Positions 44,001 through 54,939 of a stretch of DNA of 64,000 nt are shown piece by piece. The notes under the pieces were generated by a model. It was not told the origin of the DNA. It searched no databases and saw only the letters and a list, made by a program, of their open reading frames with translations. The position numbers and the translations under genes were made by a program. Position 1 is the stretch's first letter; every line of letters begins with the position of its first letter. The stretch is from Oopsacas minuta (taxonomy: Eukaryota > Porifera > Hexactinellida > Lyssacinosida > Leucopsacidae): contig JAKMXF010000012.1 in NCBI GenBank assembly GCA_024704765.1, forward strand, positions 1 through 64,000, written 5' to 3'.

Positions 44001-47000
44001 CGAAGACCTCCTTCTATAGTTCCAATTTCTGTTCCAGGTCAGAGAATGGAACCGGAACCAATTCCAGATAGTGAAGTACTTTATGACACCTCTGAAGACG
44101 CATACGAGGTTAGAATTCAAACTTACTTCCTTAAGTACAGCCATCTTAATTCTGATACCATATGACATCCGTTTACAACCTGAACCATGGAGGACAGCAA
44201 GTTGTCCACTGGACCTCAAATATGGGAGGATACACATAATGTGTTATAATTAGTATAGGGGTACACGTGTGGAAACGGTTAGGAATGGTAATTTATAGAA
44301 AAGGACAAGTGTGAATATAATAATTTAATAAATAATAAACAAACAAGTAAATAACAACAATAATATAATTAATATATATTTATTACTTTATCACTCAAAC
44401 TAGCACAAATAATATCAAAGTTATTATTAACAATTATTCCTGAAGGTTTATTACATGTAATATTGTGTATCAGCTGTCCATCTTCAGTAAATATATTAAT
44501 TGAATTTCCCTTATTATCGCTAATAATAATATTATTACACAAATCAAAACACAGAAAAATGAAATTTATTCCATTTTCTAATTTTATGAAACTTTTCAAT
44601 AAATCACCTGATTTAGAGAATATGTGTATATTATTAATCTTATTATTGTCTGCTACAAATATATTATTATTATTTATTTTGACGTCATGCGGTTCTATAA
44701 GTTTGTCTTTTCCTATTTCTCTAATATATTCTAAATCAGAGCTGAATACTGCAATTCTATTATTACCCAAATCTGCAACTAACACTTCTCCATTTGTGTC
44801 AGTTGTTAGACCAAAAGGGACATTAACACTTCTCTTAACACTCTTAATTAATTTGTAATTTGTTTTAGAGAATTTAAATATAGCACTAAGTGTCGAATCA
44901 CTTATAAACACCCATTCCTTATTTAATGCTATACTGTGTGGATCCTCTAGCTCCCCTTTACCAAATTCATGAATGAACTTACCTTCTGTAGAGAAGATCT
45001 GTATTCTATTATTGCCTACATCTGCTATATAGATCTTATCTCCATCTAGAGCTAGTCCATTAGGGTAATACAGCTCTCCTTTCTCACTTCCAGGTTTTCC
45101 TATCCTTCTGATTGGCTCAGTCTTGTTTCTGTAGACTTGTTGTACAGCTATATCCTGAATAGACCCCAACTTCTCCAGCTGTTCTAGGAGAGAGTCTAGA
45201 CCCTCAGGGTAGAAGGAAGGGATTGGGATAGGTGTTTCTATTTCGTATTTCTTTTGTTCCTTTTTCCAATTCTTTATTTGATCTTCTTGGAACTTTACTA
45301 CTTCATTCTGTTGAATGCTAGTTTCCATTAATTGTCTGATCATCTTCTCCAGTTCTGCGAATTGTTTCTTTCTCGTATTCTCCTTTCTTAGATAGTCCTG
45401 CTTCATATCGAACAGCTGGACAAGCAGCTGATCTCTCCTCTCTGTCGCAATCCGAATTATCTTCTCGAAGGTGGAATGGATCAGCTGTTCCGTTAGTTCG
45501 AAATGGTTGGTAGAAATTTCTTCTGAGTATTTGGTGGCCATTTGTTTGTTGTTCTGTTTATGATTATTCTCATTTATACAGACTGTATTTATACAAATTC
45601 ATACATTAATTATTCAGGTGTTAAGTGATGAAATAGAAACTTACAACTAATCACATTTCCTTAAACTCTACCACGAGACTATTGTCTCACAGAATTACGG
45701 ATGTGTTAGGTCAGATAGCTTTCAATATGTAAATTAGTTCCAGTTATAACTAGCCACATTCCTTGTATAGAATTAGTTGCTATGCTGTATTAGCTATTAG
45801 TTCCAATTTGTGTAGAATTTAATAATCTAAGAAGTTTGCATTTTAAGTAATATTTCGTTGTTTATTATTATTTATTCGTGTTTGTTACTAGTAAACAATC
45901 CCTTGATTACTCACATATACAATTTCCGGTGGCTATACTTCCTGTGACGTAATATCTGTTTGCTATTACATGTGTTGTCAGTATTGTTATCGTTTCTTAA
46001 ACTGTACTTTAATATTCTATAATACTTATTGTTTCAATTCATTCTATAATCTTAAAGAATGGAAATTTCTGTTCGTATTAGCGACGGTGTATGTATGTTC
46101 ACCAATTTACTCTTTTAGACTCCAATAGAAACTGTCCAAGCCCCAGCCCCAGTATCACAACCCCGACTGCCGTACAACCCCCCTCTCCCTCCTATACCGA
46201 CACAACAACCAATTGATGACCCAGAGGCTCTGTACGAAGAACCACCAGTAACCCAAGAGTAAGATTAGTTATTTACACACAGTGTAACCTCTATATACGG
46301 AGTCCCAGAGACGCCGAAAATGTTACACCGTATGTGGAGGTTACACTATACACATAACTCCTGTATTATTTCTTAATGTAAGGTGTTAAGTATTAGTGCT
46401 GCTACTTTCAGTTCGTATTGCGAATTCTTTCACGATTTCCTTAGTTACCATATGTTATTAAAATATTTACAGTTATATATAAATACCCGCTTATATTCAA
46501 GTGTGAAAATTGTACTAAAATAAGTAACAAATATTCCATCGGTATATTAACTAATTATTACGGTCCCTTGAGATTTGGTATAACAGGAGTTTACTGTTTT
46601 CGTTGCAACTTTGTTTATGTTTACTTTCTATGTGTCAGATATCCAAATGAACAAACATATTTTGAGCCAACAGCTGACAACGAAGAGGCTACATATGAAT
46701 CCGTTCCTGAGCCACAACAAACGATACAACAACCTGATGACATAGCTAGTGGTAGTACTACTGCAAGAGCAGTTTTTGATTATCAGGTTTGATTACTAAT
46801 ATTTATGGATTATTAATAAACAAATAACATAAACAACAAATAAACAACAGATAAACAACAGATAAACAGGCGAATAAACAAATACACAAGCAAACAGACA
46901 AACAAACAATTACTAACACAAATACCATAAACAACAGACGAACAGGCAAACACACAAATACACAAACAAATAAACAAACAGACAAACAAGTACATAAATA

Positions 47001-47184
47001 AACAAACAAACAAACAATTACCAACACAAATCCAATCTCTATCTAGGCTACAGATGAAGATGAACTAACTTTTGACGTGAATGACGTCATAAATAACATT
47101 GAGCAAATAGATGAAGGTTGGTGGGTAGGTGAGTTCAATGGGGTGAGAGGACTGTTCCCCGCTAATTATGTAGAATTAATTTAA
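41036..47184 (+). CDS. CTTN: Cortactin, actin/Arp2/3-binding protein
   Basis: Thirteen exons: 41036-41306, 41392-41502, 41768-41882, 41991-42097, 42233-42343, 42634-42744, 42859-42973, 43092-43287, 43517-43737, 43919-44108, 46119-46258, 46639-46786, 47047-47184; 657 aa. The N-terminal acidic Arp2/3 motif is [14 protein letters not shown]. Seven complete 37-residue cortactin repeats follow (exons 2-8, [19 protein letters not shown]-type) plus a partial one; human has six and a half. Next come a basic/coiled segment ([11 protein letters not shown] ... [16 protein letters not shown]), a Pro-rich region with repeated YEE/YES-type tyrosines, and one C-terminal SH3 ([20 protein letters not shown] ... 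[20 protein letters not shown]). It links branched actin to membranes. The exon 8 donor is weak (GAG|GTTGTT). Intron 10 (2.0 kb) holds NHL copy C antisense. Confidence 0.94.
41392..43203 (+). repeat. Tandem cortactin-repeat exons
   Basis: Seven successive exons, one 37-residue repeat each, nearly identical at the DNA level (each contains AATACGGAGTACAGAAGGA or a close variant). Most end GGAG|GTTAGT or GGAG|GTAA and are followed by AG|GTAAATAC. Exons 3 and 7 end four bases later (GGCAA or GGGAA|GTGAGT) and the next exon begins |ATACGG or |ATATGG. The intron starts after exons 4, 5 and 6 are also alike (GTTAGTTC then A-A-ACTAAG). Confidence 0.85.
41560..41700. repeat. Family-B element in cortactin intron 2
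   Basis: CAACTCCTGTTATATAGAAA, TCGAAGTGTTAAACTGTACA, GGTCCCAAACCTTCAAAGTA, GGTCCCTTCAGATTAGATAT, AACAGGAGTTTACTGT. A further half copy is at 43405-43475. Confidence 0.65.
44369..45541 (-). CDS. Coiled-coil + NHL-repeat beta-propeller protein, copy C
   Basis: Intronless, 390 aa, antisense inside cortactin intron 10. The architecture is as in copy A, with a two-residue insertion (VQQVYRNK) before the propeller. The loops are again distinct: blade 1 YYPNG and ADVGNNRI, blade 2 EDPHS and SDSTLSAI, blade 3 VNVPFG and ADLGNNRI, blade 4 IEPHD, blade 5 SDNKGNSI, blade 6 NKPSG. The frame is intact. Closest relative: copy D, by duplication. Confidence 0.85.
   Translation of the reverse strand: MATKYSEEISTNHFELTEQLIHSTFEKIIRIATERRDQLLVQLFDMKQDYLRKENTRKKQFAELEKMIRQLMETSIQQNEVVKFQEDQIKNWKKEQKKYEIETPIPIPSFYPEGLDSLLEQLEKLGSIQDIAVQQVYRNKTEPIRRIGKPGSEKGELYYPNGLALDGDKIYIADVGNNRIQIFSTEGKFIHEFGKGELEDPHSIALNKEWVFISDSTLSAIFKFSKTNYKLIKSVKRSVNVPFGLTTDTNGEVLVADLGNNRIAVFSSDLEYIREIGKDKLIEPHDVKINNNNIFVADNNKINNIHIFSKSGDLLKSFIKLENGINFIFLCFDLCNNIIISDNKGNSINIFTEDGQLIHNITCNKPSGIIVNNNFDIICASLSDKVINIY
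45542..45815 (-). promoter_or_regulatory. Conserved promoter/5' leader of NHL copy C
   Basis: The same block as 2689-2957 on the minus strand; the TATAAATA box (read on the minus strand) is at 45586-45593. Confidence 0.75.
46465..46598. repeat. Family-B element in cortactin intron 11
   Basis: ACAGTTATATATAAATACCC, TTCAAGTGTGAAAATTGTAC, ATTACGGTCCCTTGAGATTT, GGTATAACAGGAGTTTACTG. Confidence 0.6.
46812..47035. repeat. CAAA/CAGA simple-repeat tract in cortactin intron 12
   Basis: About 220 bases built of AAACAAA, AAACAGA and AAACAAC units. The open frames it creates (Phe/Val/Cys/Leu-rich on the minus strand) are repeat artefacts. Confidence 0.9.
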
Positions 47185-47456
47185 CATCTGTGTTTACTGG
47201 ATAGATATTATTGTTGTTTGTTGTTTGAGCTTTGCTTTTATACTGAATAGATTGTGGATTTGTTTATTTTGTTGTTTACTAGATGTAGATCTTATTTTGT
47301 TATTATTTATCTTATTTGTTTGTTTGTTTATATGATTATTCACTAGCCAATTGAACTGGGACTATAAATGTGAATATTTCGCATATATTGAATCATATTT
47401 TCACACCTTTAATTCTGCTGGACTTGTTGTTATTTACGAATAGCTTTTCTAAACTA

Positions 47457-50400
47457 ATGAACTTCGCAAGAGCCTCGCATTCCTTTAAAGCAGAACAAGA
47501 CTATGAACTCACTCTATCACAAAATGACGTCATCGCTGCCGTTGAAATTGTAGATGAAAGTTGGTGTAAAGGTATCCTAGTTACCAACGGGGCCATTGGG
47601 TATGTACCTGTCGCATTCGTTGAATTCTTTCAACCTGAATCCGTTGTTGCAACTGATGAATTGGACACGGGACAGCTGGATGATTTGAATTTCTCCATCG
47701 GCGATATTATCTACAGATTGTCTCGTGTGGATGAGAATTGGTCGATTGGGTTTACGAATGGTAGAACTGGTCTCTATCCTAATTTATATGTAGCACCCAG
47801 AACGAATAAAGGTTAGCGAATATTTGTATGAAATTCTATATACAGAGCTGAGCTCTTGTAGAGCTTTTATAGCGCATTCTATCGGTGTTAATCATTGTTA
47901 TTAAGATCAGTTGCTTATAACTTGCTGCCTTCGGTTCGCTTCCCACGCCAGCATTTCCCTTTTCGACTGTAGATTACCTAATATGGAATAACTCAACTTG
48001 ATTCTTCAAATTTTCGTGATTTTAATGTACGTAACACTAAACTGTGCTCTAGTAGAGCTGAGCTATGAATATATTATCTCTATCTGTATATTGTCCTGCT
48101 TTTTCTGAGTGCCAAATCCTGTATAATTTCGATAGGTGATATCAGCCGCCAAGAATCCCGCTATCCCGCTATTACTTATTATTACCTCAGAAAGGTGTTA
48201 AGTATATAACAAATTCTCTATTTTAGGTCTGGATAGCCCAAAAGATAAACTCTCCCCATACGCTAATTCACAGATGTTCGCACCGGGACCTACCGACCCG
48301 GTGTATGCCAACTTCCCAGTCACTAATGAACACACGAAAGACTCTAACCTATCCCAATTCGACCACTTAGAGCCACTATCACCTGAATTCGACCATCTAG
48401 ACGACACCGGAGATATGTTGAGACAATTGGAGAAGGAATTAGAATTGAATGAAGCGAGATTAAAGAGTTTTGATATTAAACCAAGCGAGGAGATCACGAC
48501 AAGTCAGGTGATTTCTGAATCACAAATTCGTAAACAAGATATAAAGTTGAATTTGGAATTGGATTCTGTCATTGGAAATTTGGAGGAGAATTTGGGAGAT
48601 TTTGACAATAGACTGGTTACACCTGTATATGCCAACGGTCCACAGACTCACATATATAATCTGGACAAGCCGAAGCCCCTTGAGTACAATAATATCGAGA
48701 CGACTGTCCCTAGCAACGAAAAATCTGAGAAGAATGCGATTAAAACTGAACTTAAATTAGAGAAGGCATTAGGAAAATTGGAGAAGAAATATCAACCATC
48801 TAGTAAACTTGATGTTTACGAGGGAAACAAAAGTAAACAAGGACAAACAAACAAACCACAACCAGCTGTTAAACGAAAACTTCCCAAAACACCTGAAAAG
48901 GCTTTTTCACAGCCAAATTTAATTATGTCAAAAATTGCAATACAAAATTCTAGAAAACTTCCGAACGCAAAGCCGCACATCCCTTCCCCCTTCACTAAGC
49001 CCATTAAAGTGTTACCTACTTTGGACCAACATGACCCCATGGGGTCATCTGGTGGTCCTATCCCAAAGAGAATAGCTCCACCTCCTCCAGCCAATCAGAA
49101 TCCTCTCTCTGTTGATGTTACTCAATCACTGTGTGATATGAGACAGAGAACCAATCAAAATGCTGAGTGTAAGTTATACATATGTATATTGTAAACAAAC
49201 AAACAAACAAACAATATTATCATATAGATCCCCCGAGTGAGTACAGCTTCAAAACAGACTCCTTTTGCACCCTAACCCCCTCCTTAATAGAGGAACAAAT
49301 AAGACTCTCTCCTCCTCTAACACCTCCCAATCACTACCCTCAACCCTTCAGAAGGGTCAAGAGTAGCAACGAAGATATTAACCTATTTCCTAACATTCCA
49401 CGACAGTCTCCTGTTGCTAAGAAGAGTGATTTTAGTCCAAATATCAAAGTTAGTTAAGAATGTTTATTTCTTTGTTTGTTTATTTGTTTAGTTATTTACT
49501 TGTTTAGAAAGTTAATACACATAAGAAGGTAACAATAAGGAGCAGAAGTCTTGGTTCATGTTCCTCAGATGACTCCAGGAAATCTCCTATTGACTTGGAG
49601 TCTATAGAAGATCCATTCACAGGGGTAATTATAAATGAGAATATCTTATACGCTTACACAGCAACCAGTATATCCTTTAGGAATGTTATTTTATTGTACA
49701 CAGTGTAACTTTCATAAACATGCTACCCCTGTCCCCCGTACCGTTTGTGGAGGTTCACAATATTTCATACAACTTTCTAGGGAGAGCAGCGTTCCTCAAG
49801 AAGACGGACTGTCAACGGTCTAACCTCCTTCTCATCTCCTGTTAGCTCCACCAAACAGAGACACTTCCCTCAATCAGAGATAGACCTTAACGAATACCCC
49901 GGTGTTATTGAGCTACAGCAACAGATTAATGAAATAGAACGGAAACTAGAAGTATGTTTTGACACCTATTAATTATATATATGTACACATCGACCCGAAA
50001 AGTAGTCCTCATTCGATGATCTCCTCCCTCACTGAGGGGTGTAGCCAAATACCAATGAGGTAACCATGGAAACTGGGACATAACACGTCACTGAATCACG
50101 TTAGGGAGTCGGTGAATATATATTATGTCCCCGTTCAAAGGTGTTAAAATATGAATAATCACCCCTTAATATATTTGTTTACTTGTTTTGTAGGTTGAAG
50201 AAAAGATGCATTCTTGTTTACAAACAATGCTACAGGTAAACAACTAAACAGCAAACATATATACACTTTGTTTACATGTTTATTTCTTTGTTTCTTTGTT
50301 ATTAGGTTGTAACAGGTTGTGACGCGGCTAAAGAAGAACAATTAGAAGTTCGACAAGTAGCCTGTGAACATGAAATACAAGAATTACAGAATAAACTTCA

Positions 50401-53400
50401 AATATTGAAAGGTGTGATATACTTACATTTCTTATATTACTAAATCTGTAGGATAATTTGAATTACATGGAAAATGTATTAAAATATGATTAACCCTTCG
50501 AAAACTTGTGGAAATATTAATAATTATGAACTTAGGTGAGAAAGATACAATATTCACAGACCAAGTTAATGAATCACCAAACTTCTCCTCTCCCTATAGC
50601 ACCCCTAAGCGATCCAAGAATGGATCTCCTGACAGAGTAATGCAGTCTATCGCTGCTATAGATACACAATTGGAGGTATGGAATGTTGTGTTAATATTTT
50701 AATTGAAAGAATTCGTTCCCATCATGAGTCTTGGTATAAGGTGTCCACGGGTGAAAGAGGTTGGGGACTACTATATGAAAATTGTTACATATTTGTTTGC
50801 TGTTTCGTTGTTAGGCAGAAGAACGTGTTTTGATTGGTTTGGAGAGTCAGTTAGAAATTCCTCTCGATCCTGTTGTTAGGCAAGAGGTGTTATGCAAGAT
50901 ACAACAAACACAGAGCAAAATACAAATATTACAGATAGAATTACAGAATAGAAAAGGTAAACAAACTAATAAACAAGTATCAAGTAAACAAGCCAACAAA
51001 CAAACAAACATGCCAAAAGGCAGTTAATAAACAAACAAACAAATATATTTTTCCTGTAATACCATCTAAAGACATTCCTTCAGCTACCATAGCAACGTCA
51101 CAAGACCCCCGATTAACACGTCTAGAACACAGACAGTACGTCCTTGACGAGATAGTCCAAACAGAGAGAGACTTCTCTAAACACATGTACCTTACATGTA
51201 CATATGTGCTACAAGCTTGTAGGGACGCTAACATATCACAAATGGAGATGAATATATTATTTGGGAATATGGAGGCTATCTCCAAGGTCTCAGAGGTACT
51301 GTTAGTTGGACTACAGGACACTTTAAGGAATGTTATCGAGAAACAAACAATAGGTAAATATGTGTACTTTTGTTGTTGTTGTTCTGGTTTACTGTTTATT
51401 AAATATAGGTTTGTGTTTTCTAATGAATGCCAGAGATTTGAAAGACACCTATGCCAATTACTGCAGAAACCTAGACGAGGCTCTCACCCTATTGGACAAG
51501 GTTGGTTCCTTTCACACCGTTTATATCTCCAACTTTGAATACTTTAAATACCATTATTTACAATCCGTTACTATGCTAGTTTGATGAAGAACATCCTATA
51601 CACGGGGTGTTAGAATATGGCCTCTCTCAAATACGGTCTCATGTCCAATGCTGGGACCTACCCTCTATCCTAATTAAACCAATGCAGCGGATCCTGAAAT
51701 ATCCTCTCCTTTTGGGGGACCTTGTGAAGTATACGGAAGATGACCATCCGGACAAGAAACACCTAATTAGCGCGTCTAAACTAATGGGAGAAGTAGCTAA
51801 TCAGATTAACGAGGTTAAGAGGAGAAAGGATTTAGGTGATTAATCATATTTTCACACCTTTTGACGTATATATTTCAAAATGATACTACCCTGTCTTATT
51901 ATTATTCTTATTATTTGTTTGTTCTATTTTTAGTACTAAAGTATCACGTCAATGAACAGGGCCTCAAAAGCAAGCTTGAAAATATGAACTGGCATTCTGT
52001 TATTAAGAAAACTAGAAGAGTTAATCAAATAATATTAAAATCAGCTGGCATTAACACCTCAGTAAGTTTGTTGTTTTCCTGTTGTTCTTGTTGATTTGTT
52101 GTTGTTTTACTTCAGACAGTAGATGAAGTATTCCAAGCAGAAGAGAGGAGATTCAAAGAACTGGAAAAAACTCTGAAATCAGTTGTTAAAAGTATTACAA
52201 CTCTTGTAACATATATGCAGGTAATATTATACTAAATATCTATAATTCACACCTATTTTGAAGTCATTGAAAATGGGCGCCGAAAAACCCCTAGGTCAGC
52301 TGTTCCCAACATTTTTCACCCTGTGGGCCCCCTATACCAATAGTAACACATTCTGTGGACTCCGGGTTGGGAACAGCTGCCCTAGGGTCTGTAACAAGTG
52401 TTAAAGGGATCACTTGTCCGTAAACAGAACAATACAAAATTGGCCTGATCTTCATGTGACCCAATTCTACCAACATTCCTTATAGGAAGGCCTTGACAAC
52501 AGACTAATAGTATGTGAAGGATTAACTGAGTTATGTAATGGTAAAGATCTACAGTGTGTTACAGCTTATAATAAAGTATACAGACAAACTATATCTGAAC
52601 AGATATTCCCGCAATTAGTAAGTGAGATTAATGTTCACTTCTCAGCTCAAGGAACCGCGATAATCGGTATAACCCATGGAATATTCAATCGACTCACGTT
52701 ATATCGAATACCCGCTCATATCGAAGTGTGAATTGTACAAATATGGTCCCAAATCGTTAAAATGACATATATTCCATTGGTTATATCGGAGTACTTATCA
52801 TGGTCCCTTCAGCTGAGATATAATAGGAGTTTAGTGTATATTACAAACAGAAATGTATATTTTCCATTTATAGTCAGACTCCTTGAACTTAAGAGTCCTC
52901 CAACCTATTCAGAACCTCCTTGGACTGTTCCAAGGTCCCTTACACTTAATTCAGAAGCGAAATGACAAACTTCTGGACTATGACGCTTGTCTTAATAAAG
53001 CTGAGAAGACGCGAGATGTTATGAAGCTTAAAGCTGTATGTTTGATCCTTTTATATGAATTGTAAGATTAGCTATCCAATCAGTTACCTTCTTAGAAGGA
53101 ATATTTAAGCCTACTAAGGCTGTTATTTTATTGGCCAATTGGAATTCTCCTTGGGTGAGTGTTCCGAACAAATCCAGAGACACTCTGACAGGGGACCATT
53201 CGTGCCAACCACGCGGGCGCCAACTACAGGTTCGGTCTGGCTACTCGAGGGCAGGATTTAAAACCCGTGGCAAATCCCCCGTCTGCCCGCTGGAACCACC
53301 ACTAACCAACTGTCTTCAAATATCATTTAATCATATACCCCTTCACATAGATGAAAGATGAGCTACAATTAGCTAAATTGAATTACGACGCCCTTAATCA

Positions 53401-54939
53401 ACAGCTGTTAGATGATATCCCTAAATTCTGTTCAATGGCAGAAGACTATTTACAGAAGTGTCTGTCAGCTCTGATTCACTCAATATCTGGATTCTACACT
53501 AGGATGGAGTTAGCCTTCAAAAAAATAGCAAAACCTCTCGTAAGTGTCTTTCAAGTATTTTACTTTCCATTTGTTCCCCTATACCGATGTGTGTCTCTGT
53601 ATTGGTGACTAATCATATGATACTATTTCTAGCCAAGTGATTTATCAGAAATAGAGAAAGTACATTTAGAGAAGCTACATAGGGCGTGTTGTGCTATGTG
53701 TAATCTACACTTCATTCCTGCTTCCTTCTCCGTTGTTAGGATAAACAGATTACCCGCCAAACCTGATGTTATTGGACCAATCAGACCGGTGAGTTATTTG
53801 TTTATTTCTGCTTGTAAACAACGAGAAATTATATTGTATTTGCTTGCAAGGTGTGAAAATATGAATATACAATGTAACAAACGGGTTATGCTCCCTCCTC
53901 CCCCAGTGGAACAAAATTGGTACAAAATTGGTTCCATAACATATATTATTTATATTATAGCTACGACCAATCGCTGGAGTTGGCCTCAATTCACAACCCC
54001 AAAGGAACATGAACCTCTTCTCAAATTCTAATCTTAGTAGTCCCCAATCAAAAGACTATATAGTCAAGCACCAGTATATATCTACTAATGCTATTGAGCT
54101 TACAGTTAATCCAGGTAAATACTCAGCCTCATAAGGTGTTAGAATGTGAATATAAAATGTAACTGTGCATTCAGTTAACCAATAGAATAGCAGGCTGCAT
54201 ATGTTGGGTAAACCCTCCAATCTGATAGGTGGAGATATTCACACCTTTTCTCAGAGATGAGTCATAATTTTATTAGATATTATAATATATGTGATGAATT
54301 ACACCATTTCACACCTTTTTGCCAAATTTCAAGTTTATAACTCTTACGAATTCCTAAATATATATATTTATTAATTCACACCTAGGCGATATAATAAAAG
54401 TGATAGAGCCCCATGATACAGTGGGAAATACCGAATGGTGGTTCGTGTTGTTAGGCAACCAGACAGGGTATGTACCAGCTAGCTACCTTGCGGAATGTAC
54501 TGAGGATGAGTTAGCTAGGATGGAAGAATTAGAAACTGAACCTAGATACGCTAAAGCTGCGGAGGAATTCTATTTTTCAGAATACCCATTCGAAGCTAGA
54601 GAGAATATTGAAGTTAGTTCTTGTTATTTGTATAGAGGTGTTAGACCAACAAACAAATAAAAAAACAGACAGACAAACAAGTGAATCAACAAACAAATAA
54701 CCAACCAAACAAACGAACAAATAACCAAACAAGCAGACAAATAGACAAACAAACAAACAAACAAATAACGATATTTACATACACATCTCGTCTAGGTGTC
54801 ACTAACAGAAGGTCAAGTTGTATCAGTAATTAGGAGAAATGACATGGAAGGAAATACAGAATGGTGGCTAATAGAAGCAAATGATAAAATTGGATATGTT
54901 CCTTGTTCATATTTAGTTCCAATTGAAGCGAACTGTTAG
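47457..54939 (+). CDS. DNMBP: Tuba/DNMBP-like Cdc42 GEF (SH3-SH3-DH-BAR-SH3-SH3)
   Basis: 21 exons, about 1416 aa: 47457-47811, 48227-49168, 49228-49448, 49508-49624, 49781-49951, 50194-50235, 50306-50411, 50536-50675, 50815-50956, 51084-51353 (51072 also possible), 51409-51500, 51580-51835, 51934-52061, 52116-52220, 52486-52617, 52874-53035, 53351-53539, 53633-53788, 53961-54114, 54386-54612, 54796-54939. Two N-terminal SH3 domains (DESWCKGILVTNGAIGYVP; DENWSIGFTNGRTGLYP), a long Ser/Pro-rich linker, short coiled coils, a DH domain (VLDEIVQTERDF ... LIKPMQRILKYP), a BAR domain (KRNDKLLDYDACL) and two C-terminal SH3s (NTEWWFVLLGNQTGYVP; NTEWWLIEANDKIGYVP). It links membrane curvature, dynamin/WASP and Cdc42. 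Human Tuba has four N-terminal SH3s. ARHGEF37/38 share DH-BAR-SH3 but lack N-terminal SH3s. Confidence 0.9.
50018..50165 (-). repeat. Family-A element in DNMBP intron 5
   Basis: GATCTCCTCCCTCACTGAGG, GGTAACCATGGAAACTGGGA, CATAACACGTCACTGAATCA, AAGGTGTTAAAATATGAATA. Confidence 0.75.
52297..52379. repeat. hAT-type MITE, 83 bp, with 8-bp target duplication
   Basis: Perfect 14-bp terminal inverted repeats CAGCTGTTCCCAAC / GTTGGGAACAGCTG. Flanks are CCCTAGGT (52289-52296) and CCCTAGGG (52380-52387), an 8-bp duplication with one mismatch, as expected for hAT insertion. It lies in DNMBP intron 14. The interior TAACACATTCTGTGGACTCC is shared with other family-D fragments. Confidence 0.85.
52635..52835. 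repeat. Family-B element in DNMBP intron 15
   Basis: Full but rearranged copy: CTCAGCTCAAGGAACCGCGA, ACCCGCTCATATCGAAGTGT, GGTCCCAAATCGTTAAAATG, GGTCCCTTCAGCTGAGATAT, AATAGGAGTTTAGTGT. Confidence 0.6.
53150..53330 (-). repeat. Possible tRNA-derived SINE in DNMBP intron 16
   Basis: A GC-rich block unlike its surroundings. Read on the minus strand it contains TGGTTAGTGG (53299-53308), close to the tRNA A-box consensus, and about 40 bases downstream GGGTTTTAAATCC (53254-53266), close to the B box GGTTCGAATCC. Promoter spacing fits a pol III element. No second copy was found in the window to confirm a family. Confidence 0.4.

Larger units (their letters stand above)
44090..46410. repeat. Segmental duplication, source copy (cortactin intron 10 to exon 11)
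   Basis: About 2.3 kb matching 56109-58545. It spans the last 17 bases of cortactin exon 10, NHL copy C with its promoter, cortactin exon 11 and the start of intron 11, including the family-F element at 46272-46350. The match breaks near 46377 and resumes at GGTGTTAAGTATTAGTGCTG (46381). This locus is the source because the cortactin exons here are in their proper gene. Confidence 0.85.

Noticed and set aside
48198-48497. Minus-strand open frame over DNMBP exon 2
   Set aside because: Antisense shadow of a long real exon; no domain.
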